A stretch of 64,000 bases of DNA from contig NZ_JBDOQP010000008.1 of assembly GCF_039839275.1 (NCBI RefSeq), forward strand, positions 60,166-124,165. The letters are read 5' to 3'. The stretch comes from Aerobium sp039839275. GTDB taxonomy: Bacteria; Pseudomonadota; Alphaproteobacteria; Rhizobiales; Rhizobiaceae. The position numbers and the translations under genes are program-made. The notes beneath the pieces were generated by a model. That model was not told where the DNA came from. It saw only the letters and a program-made list of their open reading frames with translations, and made no database searches. The first letter of the stretch is position 1. The number at the start of each line of letters is the position of its first letter. Shown in pieces: positions 36,521-45,278 of the stretch.

Positions 36521-38307
36521 GTCAGGCTTTCCTTCCACGCCACGATGCGGCGGGCGGCGTCGATATAGGCCGGGTCGATGCTGACGTCCCCGGCGTCGAA
36601 CAGCGACCGGCTCTGCCGGATGAAGTAGTCTCGATCGGATTCCGGCAGCGACGACGCGCCGTTCTCGAGCCACGCGTCGAGACCGGCATCCTCGGCGACG
36701 GGGTCGGATGCAAGCGCGATCCGCTGCCGCAGTGTCTCGATATCGGCGTCCATGTCGACGAGCTGCGTTTCGAGCATCGCCGCCAGATTCGGCGCAAGCG
36801 CGTTGCGTCCCAGCCCGTCGATGGCATTCGACGATACCGCATCGAGGTCGCGCCGTGCCGTCAGGCCTGGCAACGGCAGCGGCTCCGGCGGCGCGCCGGC
36901 AAGATCGCCGCGATAGTCCTCCAGCCGCCGCATGGCGTCGAGGATCGATGGTACCGCATCAAGGCTGGATGGGTTCACGACGGAAGAGATGGCCGAGGCC
37001 ATTTCGCGCCCCTGGACCGACCGCCGCACATCGTCGTCGAAAGCCCTGAAAACCAGATAGCCGGCACCGGCGCAGGCGAGCACGATCGCGCTCACCAGCA
37101 CCCATTGCGCGACGCGGCCGACGCGGCTGCCGCCACGTCCCGCCAGGCCGGCCTCCGGAAAGATCGCCTGCTTCAGCATGCCCGAGACGAAATAGCCCTG
37201 GTCCTCATCGTCGAGGCCAAGGTCGGGCGGCAGCATGCCGCTGCGCGGCATGGCGAAGCGGCGCGACAGTTCCGGTAGGAGACCATCGATCGACAGCGCT
37301 TCCTGGTGCGCGCTGGTCAGGTAGATGCCGCGCAGCATCGCCCCCGGCCATTCGCTGTCGCTTTGCGGATGAAGCGCCTCGAGCATCGGCTGGACGGTCG
37401 ATCGGAGCCCTGCCACCTGTGTGCCGAAACCGTTGATGCGGGCGCAACGCACGGGATCGGCCTCGCGCGACAGCCACTCAACCAGACGCACGCGCATCGC
37501 CGAAAGCAGCGTCTCGAAACCTCTGTTGACCGCGTCGCTGGTTTCGCGGACCGCGCCACGCTCCCCGGAACCGGCAAATGGCAACGCGAAACCCCAGGGC
37601 TGCTCGCTTTCCTGCTGCTCTTGACGATCGAAGAATTCGATGAAGCCCGGCAACAGGTCGATCTTCGCCAGCGCCAGATAAGTCGGCTGCACACGCCCGG
37701 TTGTCTCTTCGATTTCCCGCAGCGCCTGGGCGGCCATTTCCGCCATGTCCCGCTGCTCGGCACGATCGGCGAGTATGAGGTCGGCGGGGCTTGCGACGAG
37801 CACGACACCGTTGAGCGGTTGCAACGGCCGCAGGCCGCGGATCACCTCGCAGGTCTCATGCAGCCCGCTGTCGGGAAGTCCCACCGCAAGCTCGACGAAC
37901 ACCGCTTCACGGCCGACCCACCATGTCGCGCCGCCAATCTTCACCGGCATCGTCAGGTTCATGTTGGAGCGCTCGAGCAGGCTCGACTTGCCAGCGCCCG
38001 GAGCGCCGACAATCAGGTAGAATGGCACCGAATGGCGTGCCCTGCTTCCCTTGTAGCCGCGATCGGCGAGCAGGGTCTTGACCGCGCGACGTTGCGCGCG
38101 CACGCCCGGCGCATCGCGCTGCACATGCGTCTTGACGAAGAAGCGCCAGAACACGACCGGCAGCAACGCCCACAACGTCGGCAACGCCACGCAGGCAGCG
38201 AACAGCAGGTCGGGATCGGCGATCGGCGCTTCACGCCACAGCAGCCAGCTCCCGCCAAGCGCGAGAACAAGGCCCACGAGCCAGAGCGCCAGCCGACCCG
38301 GTTTCAT
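36517..38307 (-). CDS. Short TssM/IcmF-like NTPase (second copy)
   Basis: 596 aa. It repeats the first half of TssM: two N-terminal helices (about 6-24 and 33-58), an NTPase domain with Walker A GAPGAGKSS (101-109), DLLPGF G-domain-like motif in KIDLLPGFIEFF, and a third helix near residue 400 (WVLVSAIVLACAGAGYLVF), but only about 175 residues follow, so the large periplasmic TssM domains are missing. It lies between tssL and tssM with ATGA overlaps on both sides. A dedicated second membrane-complex ATPase is more likely than a fragment, since the ORF is intact. Confidence 0.82.
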   Translation of the reverse strand: MKPGRLALWLVGLVLALGGSWLLWREAPIADPDLLFAACVALPTLWALLPVVFWRFFVKTHVQRDAPGVRAQRRAVKTLLADRGYKGSRARHSVPFYLIVGAPGAGKSSLLERSNMNLTMPVKIGGATWWVGREAVFVELAVGLPDSGLHETCEVIRGLRPLQPLNGVVLVASPADLILADRAEQRDMAEMAAQALREIEETTGRVQPTYLALAKIDLLPGFIEFFDRQEQQESEQPWGFALPFAGSGERGAVRETSDAVNRGFETLLSAMRVRLVEWLSREADPVRCARINGFGTQVAGLRSTVQPMLEALHPQSDSEWPGAMLRGIYLTSAHQEALSIDGLLPELSRRFAMPRSGMLPPDLGLDDEDQGYFVSGMLKQAIFPEAGLAGRGGSRVGRVAQWVLVSAIVLACAGAGYLVFRAFDDDVRRSVQGREMASAISSVVNPSSLDAVPSILDAMRRLEDYRGDLAGAPPEPLPLPGLTARRDLDAVSSNAIDGLGRNALAPNLAAMLETQLVDMDADIETLRQRIALASDPVAEDAGLDAWLENGASSLPESDRDYFIRQSRSLFDAGDVSIDPAYIDAARRIVAWKESLT

Positions 38308-39803
38308 TGAGCAGCTTCCGCCGGGATCTGGAACTCGACGCGCCGGTTGCGCGCCCGTCCCTCAGCCGTCGCGTTGCTGGCGATCGGATCGCCCTCGCCG
38401 CGCCCCTCGGAACTGACGCGCGACGGCTCGGCGACATAGCGGCGAAGCATGTCGGCGGCCGATTCCGCCCGCGCCACCGATATCGCCATGTTGTCGCCCA
38501 TCGGGTTGTTGGCGCCCACGGGCACGTTGTCGGTGTGACCGATCACCAGGATCGGGCCGCGTTCGCCATCGAGCGCCGCGCCGATCCGCCTGACCAGCGG
38601 CTCCTCGGACGACGACAGCGCCAGCCCGCCTGACGGGAACGCCGCGCGCAACATGCGGATCGCGACGTCGTCGCCCAGCGGCGCGACCTCGACGGCCCCT
38701 GCCGCGATGTCCTCGGCCAGAAACTCCGAAAGACGCTCGACCTGTGTCTGCCGCACAGGCGGGACAGGGTCGGGAATGCTCGGGATGGCCGCCCTGTCGG
38801 CGGTGACCGGAACCGGAGGTACCAGACCGCTGATCTGTTCCGCCGTCGCCTCGACGCTGGATCGAAGGCTGACGCTGGAGAATATCCAGAGAACCGCCAG
38901 CAGCCCCAGCACCACCAGCGCCGCCAGCCAAGGCGCGGCCATCGATCGCGGTGGCTTGTGGGGAGCGGCCACGCCCTGCCACGCCGGCGAAAGGCTGCGC
39001 TCATATGGTCCGCGCACACGCCTGATGACGCGGTAGAGTTCGTGGCGCAGGCGCGTCAGATGGCCTTGGCCGCCTTCCATCACCCGATACTTGCCGACAA
39101 AGCCGATCGCGAGACAGATCGCCATCAGTTCGAGAACGTCAATGTTCTCTTCCGGATTGAGCATCGTCTGCGACAGCAGGTCGTAGAACCGTTCGCCACC
39201 CCAGGTCTCGTTGTAGAGCATGCTGACGAGGCCACCGCTGGCCCAGCCGGACTGGCCTCCCCACTTGGTGTTGAGGATGATGTCGTCGATGGTGGCGCAC
39301 AGCGCGTAGCGCGCCACCCGCGCGGTCCTCGCCGAGATGTCGCGCGCCATCGCGGCGGTTTCGAAGCGCTTGATCTCGTCAATGGTGCGATTGCGGAATT
39401 CAGCCACGTCGTCGGGCGGGGCGCTCTCGTTCAGCCGCCCCGCCAGCCACAGCAGCGGTGCAGCGGCACCGACCAGTGGATTGATCGCGGCCAGCTCGAA
39501 CGCTTTGTCGATGCCGGGATCGGCGCGGCTGCGCCCTTCGTCGAACGATGCGGTAGCGCCTCCTCCGCCGAAGAAGTCGTCCAGTTCGCTGCTCCCCTTC
39601 GGCTTTTCGCCACCGGCGAAGAAGTCGTCATCAAGCAGCGGCTCTCCGAAACCGCGCGCGGGATCGGCCGGACGGGACTCGATGCCCATTCCCATGCCCG
39701 GGTGCGGCGCCGGGCGCTGGGCGGCATAGGGCGAAGCGCCGCCCGGCAGCGGGCGTCGGATCGTGTCGTCAGCATCCGGCAGGTCGGGAAAACGGTCGCT
39801 CAG
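38304..39803 (-). CDS. tssL: Type VI secretion protein TssL (DotU) with C-terminal OmpA domain
   Basis: 499 aa if translation starts at CTG 39803, 463 aa if at ATG 39695. The DotU part (RTARVARYALCATIDDIILNT, WGGERFYDLLS, LELMAICLAIGFVGKY) is followed by one membrane helix (WLAALVVLGLLAVLWIFSS) and a periplasmic OmpA domain (VIGHTDNVPVG, NMAISVARAESAADML, GEGDPIASNATAEGRARNRR). The upstream start is favoured because GAGAGGAG lies seven bases before CTG and the 36 extra residues (with DADDTIRRPLPGG) look like the usual TssL N-terminus; the ATGs lack ribosome sites. ATGA overlap with the next gene. Confidence 0.9.
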   Translation of the reverse strand: MSDRFPDLPDADDTIRRPLPGGASPYAAQRPAPHPGMGMGIESRPADPARGFGEPLLDDDFFAGGEKPKGSSELDDFFGGGGATASFDEGRSRADPGIDKAFELAAINPLVGAAAPLLWLAGRLNESAPPDDVAEFRNRTIDEIKRFETAAMARDISARTARVARYALCATIDDIILNTKWGGQSGWASGGLVSMLYNETWGGERFYDLLSQTMLNPEENIDVLELMAICLAIGFVGKYRVMEGGQGHLTRLRHELYRVIRRVRGPYERSLSPAWQGVAAPHKPPRSMAAPWLAALVVLGLLAVLWIFSSVSLRSSVEATAEQISGLVPPVPVTADRAAIPSIPDPVPPVRQTQVERLSEFLAEDIAAGAVEVAPLGDDVAIRMLRAAFPSGGLALSSSEEPLVRRIGAALDGERGPILVIGHTDNVPVGANNPMGDNMAISVARAESAADMLRRYVAEPSRVSSEGRGEGDPIASNATAEGRARNRRVEFQIPAEAAQ

Positions 39804-39841
39804 CGTCGGTCTCCTCTCAATGGTCGCATCGGGTCATGACC

Positions 39842-41170
39842 TCAGTCCTTGACCGCCCAGAGCTCGAGTTCGAGCCCGGGGAAATCGCCCGCGACGTGGA
39901 TCGCCAGGCCGCTGGAGCTCGCGACCTGCTTCCAGATCGGGCTGCCGCGGTCGAACTCGAAATACGCCTTCCCAGTGTGGTAGGGGATTTGGCGCGGCGC
40001 AACCGGCAGCGCATGCAGCGCGACCCCCGGCAAAGCCGCATTGACCAGCTCCCTGATCTGCTCGACGGGGCCGGCCTTGGCCTGTCCGACGAGCCGACGC
40101 AACAGCGTCTCTGCCGGCATGTTGGCCTTGGCGGCAAGGATGAATGCGTAGCGCGCGTAGATCGAGCGGTCCGGCACTGCGGCGACGCGAATGCCATACC
40201 GGTGCTCCGTCAGCGGGATCGCGATCGCGCCGCTGTCGAGCACCGCGCTGAGCGACTGGCGCACCGCCGCGATCACGGGCGCGAAGGAGAGCTGGAGCTG
40301 CTTGTGGTCGTAGATGGGAAACGGCCTCGGCCGCCGGCCCGGCGTGGTGAAGGTGGCCAGTTCGCCGGCCAGCGCCACCATGTTCTCGAACACCGTATCG
40401 GGATGGACGGAGATTGACGCCAGATGGGTGAAGACGGGCTGCCAGCGGTTGATGGTCTGCAGCATCAGCGTGTCGGTCATCTCGGCACCCGTGCCGACGC
40501 TGCCCGAGGACAGGCGCGATGCGATCGCCTCGCCGCGGTGATTGAGCAGGCCGACGATCTCGGTGAGGATGCCCGCCAGAACCGGGGACACCCGCGCATC
40601 CAGCGTCGGCGGAATGTAGCTCTCGTCCAGCACGACGCTGTTGTCGGACCGGACCTCGACGACGCGCGCCAGGCCGATGCTGAGCAGCCCATTGCGCTCG
40701 CTGGATTCGAGCGCATAGCCGAGCCGCAGCTTGCCGACGGCGATGGACGCAGTCTCCGTCTCGCTGCTCGCCGCATCCGGCACGTCGATGTCGGTTGCTG
40801 CATAGCGGGTGCGGATGTCGGCGTCACGGTCGGCGACCTCGCGCCCGCCAGGCTGGGTGATCGGCAGCGTTAGGTAAAGGATCGCGTTGCGCGTGTTCTC
40901 GCCGAGCTGCAGCGCCGCGATCTCGCCCGCATCCTCCGGCAGGGCGAACGGGGTACCATCTTCGAAGACGCCCGAGGCGCGCTCGACCGCAAAGCGGCCG
41001 ATCGACAAAAGCTCACGGTTTAGCCGCAGCTCCGAAAGACCCCAGCCATGGCTGCGCAATGCACCGACCCGCCCTTCCACGAGGCGCTCGAAGTAGCGGC
41101 CATTCTGCTGGAAGTGCTGGGCACGAATGAACATGCCTTCCGACCAGATCACCTTGTCATGATACGGCAT
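39842..41170 (-). CDS. tssK: Type VI secretion baseplate subunit TssK
   Basis: 442 aa, typical length. The conserved N-terminus reads KVIWSEGMFIRAQHFQQ and further family segments are HGWGLSELRLNRELLSIGRF and YFEFDRGSPIWKQV at the C-terminus. TssK connects the baseplate wedges to the TssL/TssM membrane complex. It starts at ATG 41170, 75 bases after tssJ, and ends 38 bases before the proposed tssL start. Confidence 0.95.
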   Translation of the reverse strand: MPYHDKVIWSEGMFIRAQHFQQNGRYFERLVEGRVGALRSHGWGLSELRLNRELLSIGRFAVERASGVFEDGTPFALPEDAGEIAALQLGENTRNAILYLTLPITQPGGREVADRDADIRTRYAATDIDVPDAASSETETASIAVGKLRLGYALESSERNGLLSIGLARVVEVRSDNSVVLDESYIPPTLDARVSPVLAGILTEIVGLLNHRGEAIASRLSSGSVGTGAEMTDTLMLQTINRWQPVFTHLASISVHPDTVFENMVALAGELATFTTPGRRPRPFPIYDHKQLQLSFAPVIAAVRQSLSAVLDSGAIAIPLTEHRYGIRVAAVPDRSIYARYAFILAAKANMPAETLLRRLVGQAKAGPVEQIRELVNAALPGVALHALPVAPRQIPYHTGKAYFEFDRGSPIWKQVASSSGLAIHVAGDFPGLELELWAVKD

Positions 41171-41245
41171 CAGGCACGTCCCCCACGCTCGATTCGCCAG
41201 ACGGAATCGCTGCCTTCATGTCTACCACACACATGCCCGCCTGCC

Positions 41246-41755
41246 TCAATCATGCGGCCCCAGATCGACGGAAAGCGTCTTCAGTTCCGCCTTCAGCTTG
41301 AATTGCTTTTCCCCGTGCAGCGGCACCATGGCGCGCCACTTGGCCTCCTCGAAATTGCGGAAGCCGGCGACGACGGCCACCAGCACCGTTCCTTCCGCCA
41401 TGTTCGCCTTGATGCGCTCGACCCCGCCGGGGCTGAGGATGACCTCGGTCTTGCCCAGCATGGTGTCGCCGAGGGTCTCGGCGTCGTTCTCCCAGAGCTG
41501 GCGGAAGCTGGCATTCACGAACGCCGCGTCACCACTCAGAAGATACAGCCGAACCACCAACGGCGAGGGCTGCCCGTCGGGCAGCGGATTGACCAGCGGA
41601 GACGCCATGGCGATGAAGTCGATGAAAGCCTCCGCCGGAGCGGGCTTGATCTCGATCTCGGTCGGCGGGGGCGGCTTGTCCTTGCTGAATAGCCCGCAGC
41701 TCCCCAGCCACAAGCACATCATGACAACCGTCCATGTCCGGATAACGCCGGGCAT
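41246..41755 (-). CDS. tssJ: Type VI secretion outer-membrane lipoprotein TssJ
   Basis: 169 aa from ATG 41755. A lipoprotein signal ends with lipobox LGSC (C20), followed by GLFSKDKPPPP. The body shows TssJ traits: PLVVRLYLLSGDAAFVNASF and EVILSPGGVERIKANM, then a transthyretin-like strand pattern. It anchors the TssM periplasmic tip at the outer membrane. Long in-frame upstream sequence belongs to the FHA gene in another frame and is rejected. Confidence 0.92.
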   Translation of the reverse strand: MPGVIRTWTVVMMCLWLGSCGLFSKDKPPPPTEIEIKPAPAEAFIDFIAMASPLVNPLPDGQPSPLVVRLYLLSGDAAFVNASFRQLWENDAETLGDTMLGKTEVILSPGGVERIKANMAEGTVLVAVVAGFRNFEEAKWRAMVPLHGEKQFKLKAELKTLSVDLGPHD

Positions 41756-41807
41756 GCAATCACCCCACCAATGGCTGGACAGCCTCCAGCAACAACGAGC
41801 GACGCTG

Positions 41808-42599
41808 CTAGACCTGCTGGCCCCCGGGCCGCGCCAGCAGGTCGCGTAGTCGCTCATGAAAACTCCGCCGTTCCGTCTCTGGTAGCAGGCGCCCTGCCTC
41901 CTCGACGGCCCGGGCAAGTCCCATGACGTCGATGTCCGCACGGGATTGGACGAGAAACTCAACTGTGCCGCCGCTAGATTCTTCCGACTCTGTCGAACTA
42001 GCCGCAGGCAGGGAAGCATTCCCGGCCTCCTGCGGCAAGATATCCACGGGTTTCGACGTAACGTCACTACCTTGGGCTGTGTCCTGCGTCCACCAATCAT
42101 CGAGGATTCGCTGACTCGCCCCACCGGGCTGTGCCGCAGCCGTCATTGGTTCTGGTTCCACTGGCGCCTGCGGAGCCTCGACAAGCGCCTCAGTGATGCC
42201 GAACGGACCAGCGGAGCCGAGCGGCGGCCGGCTCGAATCATGTGCGGGAAGCGCGGAGGCGCCGATTTCCGGAATCGCTTTCGATGCACTGTCGAGCTGC
42301 ACCTCGATGATCGCATCGCCGAGCTTGAGTCGTTCGCCGCCGGACAGCGCCCGGGAAACCCCGTAGCCGAGCGGACGATCGTCCACCATGACGCCGTTGG
42401 TCGACGTGTCGGTGACGACGAAGCCGCTGAAATCGCGGTCGATACGGCAATGCGCCTTCGACACGATCCGCTCCGGGTCAGGCAGCACCCAGCCCGCGGT
42501 CGGCGAGCGGCCCACCACCAGGCTGCCATGCTCCAGCGTCTTCTCGATCTGGGCGCCCATTAGCCTTTCCGGGCCCTTCAAAACCAGCTTGAGCTTCAT
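41808..42599 (-). CDS. FHA-domain protein of the type VI locus (TagH/Fha-like)
   Basis: 263 aa. The N-terminal FHA domain (about 25-95) has the phosphothreonine-binding residues in LVVGRSPTAG, SKAHCRI and DTSTNGV. The remainder is acidic/proline-rich, ending with a short helical region. FHA proteins of this kind are phosphorylated by the T6SS kinase and trigger assembly at the membrane complex; here the kinase is the last gene of the same operon. It lies 52 bases before tssJ. Confidence 0.85.
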   Translation of the reverse strand: MKLKLVLKGPERLMGAQIEKTLEHGSLVVGRSPTAGWVLPDPERIVSKAHCRIDRDFSGFVVTDTSTNGVMVDDRPLGYGVSRALSGGERLKLGDAIIEVQLDSASKAIPEIGASALPAHDSSRPPLGSAGPFGITEALVEAPQAPVEPEPMTAAAQPGGASQRILDDWWTQDTAQGSDVTSKPVDILPQEAGNASLPAASSTESEESSGGTVEFLVQSRADIDVMGLARAVEEAGRLLPETERRSFHERLRDLLARPGGQQV

Positions 42600-42626
42600 G
42601 CGCGTCCTCCGCGTTCCCGCCTGCGG

Positions 42627-43736
42627 CTACCCGATTTCCGAGTCGGCGCCATTGTGCCCGACTATGCGCCGTGCCGCTACCAGATGAGCCTGATAATGCA
42701 CGCAGGATCGCTCATGAAGCCGGACGTGCCACGGGATTTCGCGAGGCGGTTTTTCCCTGCGCAATGGTCCCGCCGCCATCGGTCCGTCGGCAAGCATCAT
42801 CTCGAGGATCGGTTCCGCATTCCCGCCGAGCGGGCCACGCTGGGAATGGCCGCCGATCCAGTGCTCGACGGGAGTGACGTTGCCGGTCCAGTCGAATGGC
42901 ACGGAAAGCAGAGCCTGTCCGTCGTCCTTCAGCACCGTTCCGATTTCGCCAAGTCCCGCGCGTGGGTCTCCGAGGCAGTCGAGCACATTGAGCCCGACGG
43001 CAAGCGCGAAGGTCCGCTCCGAAAACGGCAGCGCCAGTGCATCGCAGATCCAGATGTCGGCGCGGCCCTTCGCGTCCAGCGCATGGCCGAAGCTGCGGCG
43101 ATCGTAGGCGAGGCCGACCCGCCGACGCGCATAGTCGACCTGGCCCGACAGCACGGTGCGACGCGCCATGCGCGCCAGCGGCACCGAGAGGTCGATGCCC
43201 AGGACCAGCCGATCCATACGCGCCGCGAGCTCGGCGACCGACCGGCCCGCGCCACATCCCAGGTCGAGCACCGGCCCCTCCGGCAGCGCATCGCCCGCAA
43301 TCATCTCCAGCGCCTCGCCGAGTGCGCGCGCGACGCCACCCGGCGCCGCTCCGCCAGGCATTTGGCGGTCTTCCAGCGGGTCGAAGTCACCCCAATGGTC
43401 CCACGCATACGACGAGACATGCTGACGCAGGGAATCCAGCCCGCTGGCCGGCCCCGACGCATCGCCCAGCAGGCTCTCCACGGCCGGGGTCAGATCGTCG
43501 CGCGCCATCAGGTAGAACAGATTGTCCTGCACGAAGCGGCGAACGTCTGCCACGATTACCGGGAGCCCGTCGATGATCGGGTATTCGGCGCCGCAGACGG
43601 TGCACCCTATGATGCCGGCGAGGATGTCCTCGCCATCGTCCGCCTCGACCAGCGTCACCGCCAGCGGCGATGAAAGCCCGCGGGTGCGGCATGACGGGCA
43701 GACCGGCGTCAGTGCCTTGAAATGCTGTCGCTGCAC
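42627..43736 (-). CDS. Methyltransferase with N-terminal zinc-ribbon, T6SS cluster
   Basis: 369 aa from GTG 43736. The first 60 residues hold two CxxC pairs (C13/C16 in CPSCRTRG, C45/C48 in CTVCGAEYPIIDG), a Trm112-like zinc ribbon. A class I SAM domain follows with motif I VLDLGCGAGRSVAEL and acidic LVLGIDLSVPLARMA. No substrate can be named; RNA, protein and lipid methyltransferases share this layout. It lies seven bases after the PAAR gene and 27 bases before the FHA gene in the operon, so a role in secretion or effector modification is inferred from context only. Confidence 0.78.
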   Translation of the reverse strand: MQRQHFKALTPVCPSCRTRGLSSPLAVTLVEADDGEDILAGIIGCTVCGAEYPIIDGLPVIVADVRRFVQDNLFYLMARDDLTPAVESLLGDASGPASGLDSLRQHVSSYAWDHWGDFDPLEDRQMPGGAAPGGVARALGEALEMIAGDALPEGPVLDLGCGAGRSVAELAARMDRLVLGIDLSVPLARMARRTVLSGQVDYARRRVGLAYDRRSFGHALDAKGRADIWICDALALPFSERTFALAVGLNVLDCLGDPRAGLGEIGTVLKDDGQALLSVPFDWTGNVTPVEHWIGGHSQRGPLGGNAEPILEMMLADGPMAAGPLRREKPPREIPWHVRLHERSCVHYQAHLVAARRIVGHNGADSEIG

Positions 43737-43743
43737 GCTGCTA

Positions 43744-44124
43744 TCAACCGCCGATCATGACCGTGGGACAACCCGGAGGAAGAATCTTGCCGACCGGGCT
43801 CGGGATCGGGGCGACGCAGGCGGGATGCGTTGTCATGTCCATCACGCGCGCGGCAGGCATGCCGCCGATGATCACCGTCGCGGATCCCTTCATGATCATG
43901 CCGGGCCCTCCCGGCACGCATCCGCCGAGCAGGCACGGCTGCGTCATATCCGTCAGGCGCGCTGCCGGCATGCCGCCGATGAGCACGTTCGGCTGTCCCT
44001 TGATGATGGTGAGCGGCATGGCCGGATGGGGGGCCGGCGTCGGTACCAGCGCGGCGGGGTGGATCGGCGCGTGGCAATGCGGCGCGTCCTGAAGCACCTT
44101 GTCGCCCATCCGTGCGGCATTCAT
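43744..44124 (-). CDS. PAAR-like spike-tip protein
   Basis: 126 aa from ATG 44124. The PAAR repeat pattern appears twice as VLIGGMPAARLTDMT and VIIGGMPAARVMDMT, with histidines and cysteines for the metal site (HCHAP, THPAC, PPGCPTVMIGG). PAAR proteins sharpen the VgrG spike. There is no extra toxin domain: the protein ends at the third repeat. ATG overlaps the stop of the regulator gene upstream (ATGA). The longer in-frame start at 44187 lies inside that gene. Confidence 0.92.
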   Translation of the reverse strand: MNAARMGDKVLQDAPHCHAPIHPAALVPTPAPHPAMPLTIIKGQPNVLIGGMPAARLTDMTQPCLLGGCVPGGPGMIMKGSATVIIGGMPAARVMDMTTHPACVAPIPSPVGKILPPGCPTVMIGG

Positions 44125-45152
44125 GGCTTTTCCTCTTCCTGCACGGACCCGTCGGCGATCCGCTTGCGCATCATCAAGACGTTCCATCCATCGCGACGGC
44201 CATACGCAATGTCATCCATGACCGTGCGCACGAAATGCATCCCCAGTCCGCCGATCTCGCGGTCCTCGACGTCGCCGGAAAGATCGGGAGGCGGCACGCG
44301 GAGCGGATCGAAGGGGGAGCCGTCGTCGCGAAGCTCGATTTCGAGGTCCCCGCTCTCCAGCGACAAGTCCACGACTATCTCATGGGCGCTCCCGTCCGCA
44401 AAGGCATAGCTGACGGTATTGCTGAGAAGTTCGTCCATCGCGACGTCCAGCCCCGCGACATGGTCTTCATTGATATCGCGCCTGGCAAGAAAATCAGCCA
44501 TGTCGGCAAGGAAAACCGGGATGGCATTGGCGTCGTTGGCGACACGGAAGGTTGCGGAATTCCGCGTCCGCGTAGCGCCCTTGAACAGCACCGCGACCAC
44601 GCAGCCGCCGTCGATCCCGCCAATAGCCGGCTCAACCAGAGCGCGCAGGCCCGCCGCCGGCAGGCTGGCAACCGCCGACGGCGCCTCGATGGTGTTGCTG
44701 GTCGCGAGCCAGACGATGTCGCCGCCCTCAAGCGAAGCGCGGTCGCGCGGAATGGACATCGCTCCCGCGCCACCGATGCTCGCCATGCTCAATGCTCCGT
44801 CCCCCACGTCGATACATGCCGTCGCCGCCGCAAATTCCTGCTCCGGCATTGCCCGTGACATGGCGGCCAATGCCTGTTTGGGGTCACGGAAGCGCGTCAA
44901 TGCGGCCCTCAGCAACTGCCGCAGTGAGGTGGCGGCAAGCGCACCCTGGAGACCGCCGCCTGCGCATCGCACCGCACTGACGACGAGCATCGAGTTGCCG
45001 AGCCATACATGATCATGGAAGACGGTCTGCCCGTCGCCGTCGTTCACTCCCGCATGAAGTTCGAGGTCGCGCCGGAATGGAAAACTCTGCGGCAGCAACG
45101 CCTGCCGGATCGTCGCCGCCAGCGCGTCTTCGTCCGACAATTCGGTTGCCAT
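44121..45152 (-). CDS. PP2C-like pseudophosphatase fused to HATPase (anti-sigma-type kinase)
   Basis: 343 aa from ATG 45152 (a TTG at 45191 is possible). Residues 20-200 follow the SpoIIE fold, but the metal-binding acidic motifs are lost: the usual GDVSGHG reads SAVRCAGGG and SDG reads ATSN. Residues 215-335 are an intact RsbW-type HATPase: N-box MDELLSNTVSYAF, DDGSPFDP and GLGMHFVRTVMDDIAYG. The fusion should phosphorylate a STAS protein but probably cannot dephosphorylate it. A STAS gene diverges from it 126 bases away. First gene of the minus T6SS arm. Confidence 0.78.
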   Translation of the reverse strand: MATELSDEDALAATIRQALLPQSFPFRRDLELHAGVNDGDGQTVFHDHVWLGNSMLVVSAVRCAGGGLQGALAATSLRQLLRAALTRFRDPKQALAAMSRAMPEQEFAAATACIDVGDGALSMASIGGAGAMSIPRDRASLEGGDIVWLATSNTIEAPSAVASLPAAGLRALVEPAIGGIDGGCVVAVLFKGATRTRNSATFRVANDANAIPVFLADMADFLARRDINEDHVAGLDVAMDELLSNTVSYAFADGSAHEIVVDLSLESGDLEIELRDDGSPFDPLRVPPPDLSGDVEDREIGGLGMHFVRTVMDDIAYGRRDGWNVLMMRKRIADGSVQEEEKP

Positions 45153-45278
45153 GGCGGCTTCATCGCAATTAGGCTGGCGGGAATCGGGCAAACTGAATCA
45201 CTTTCTGCAATCATTCCCATCTGCGCCGCGGCGCCGGGAACTCACCGCCAAGTGCCGAACGTCGAGGTCGCAATCACC

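Noticed and set aside
45237..45263. Possible EcfG general-stress promoter before the STAS gene (GGAAC then CGTC)
   Set aside because: The spacer is 18 bases and the -10 box is CGTC; the consensus is a 16-17 base spacer and CGTT, so the match is too weak.
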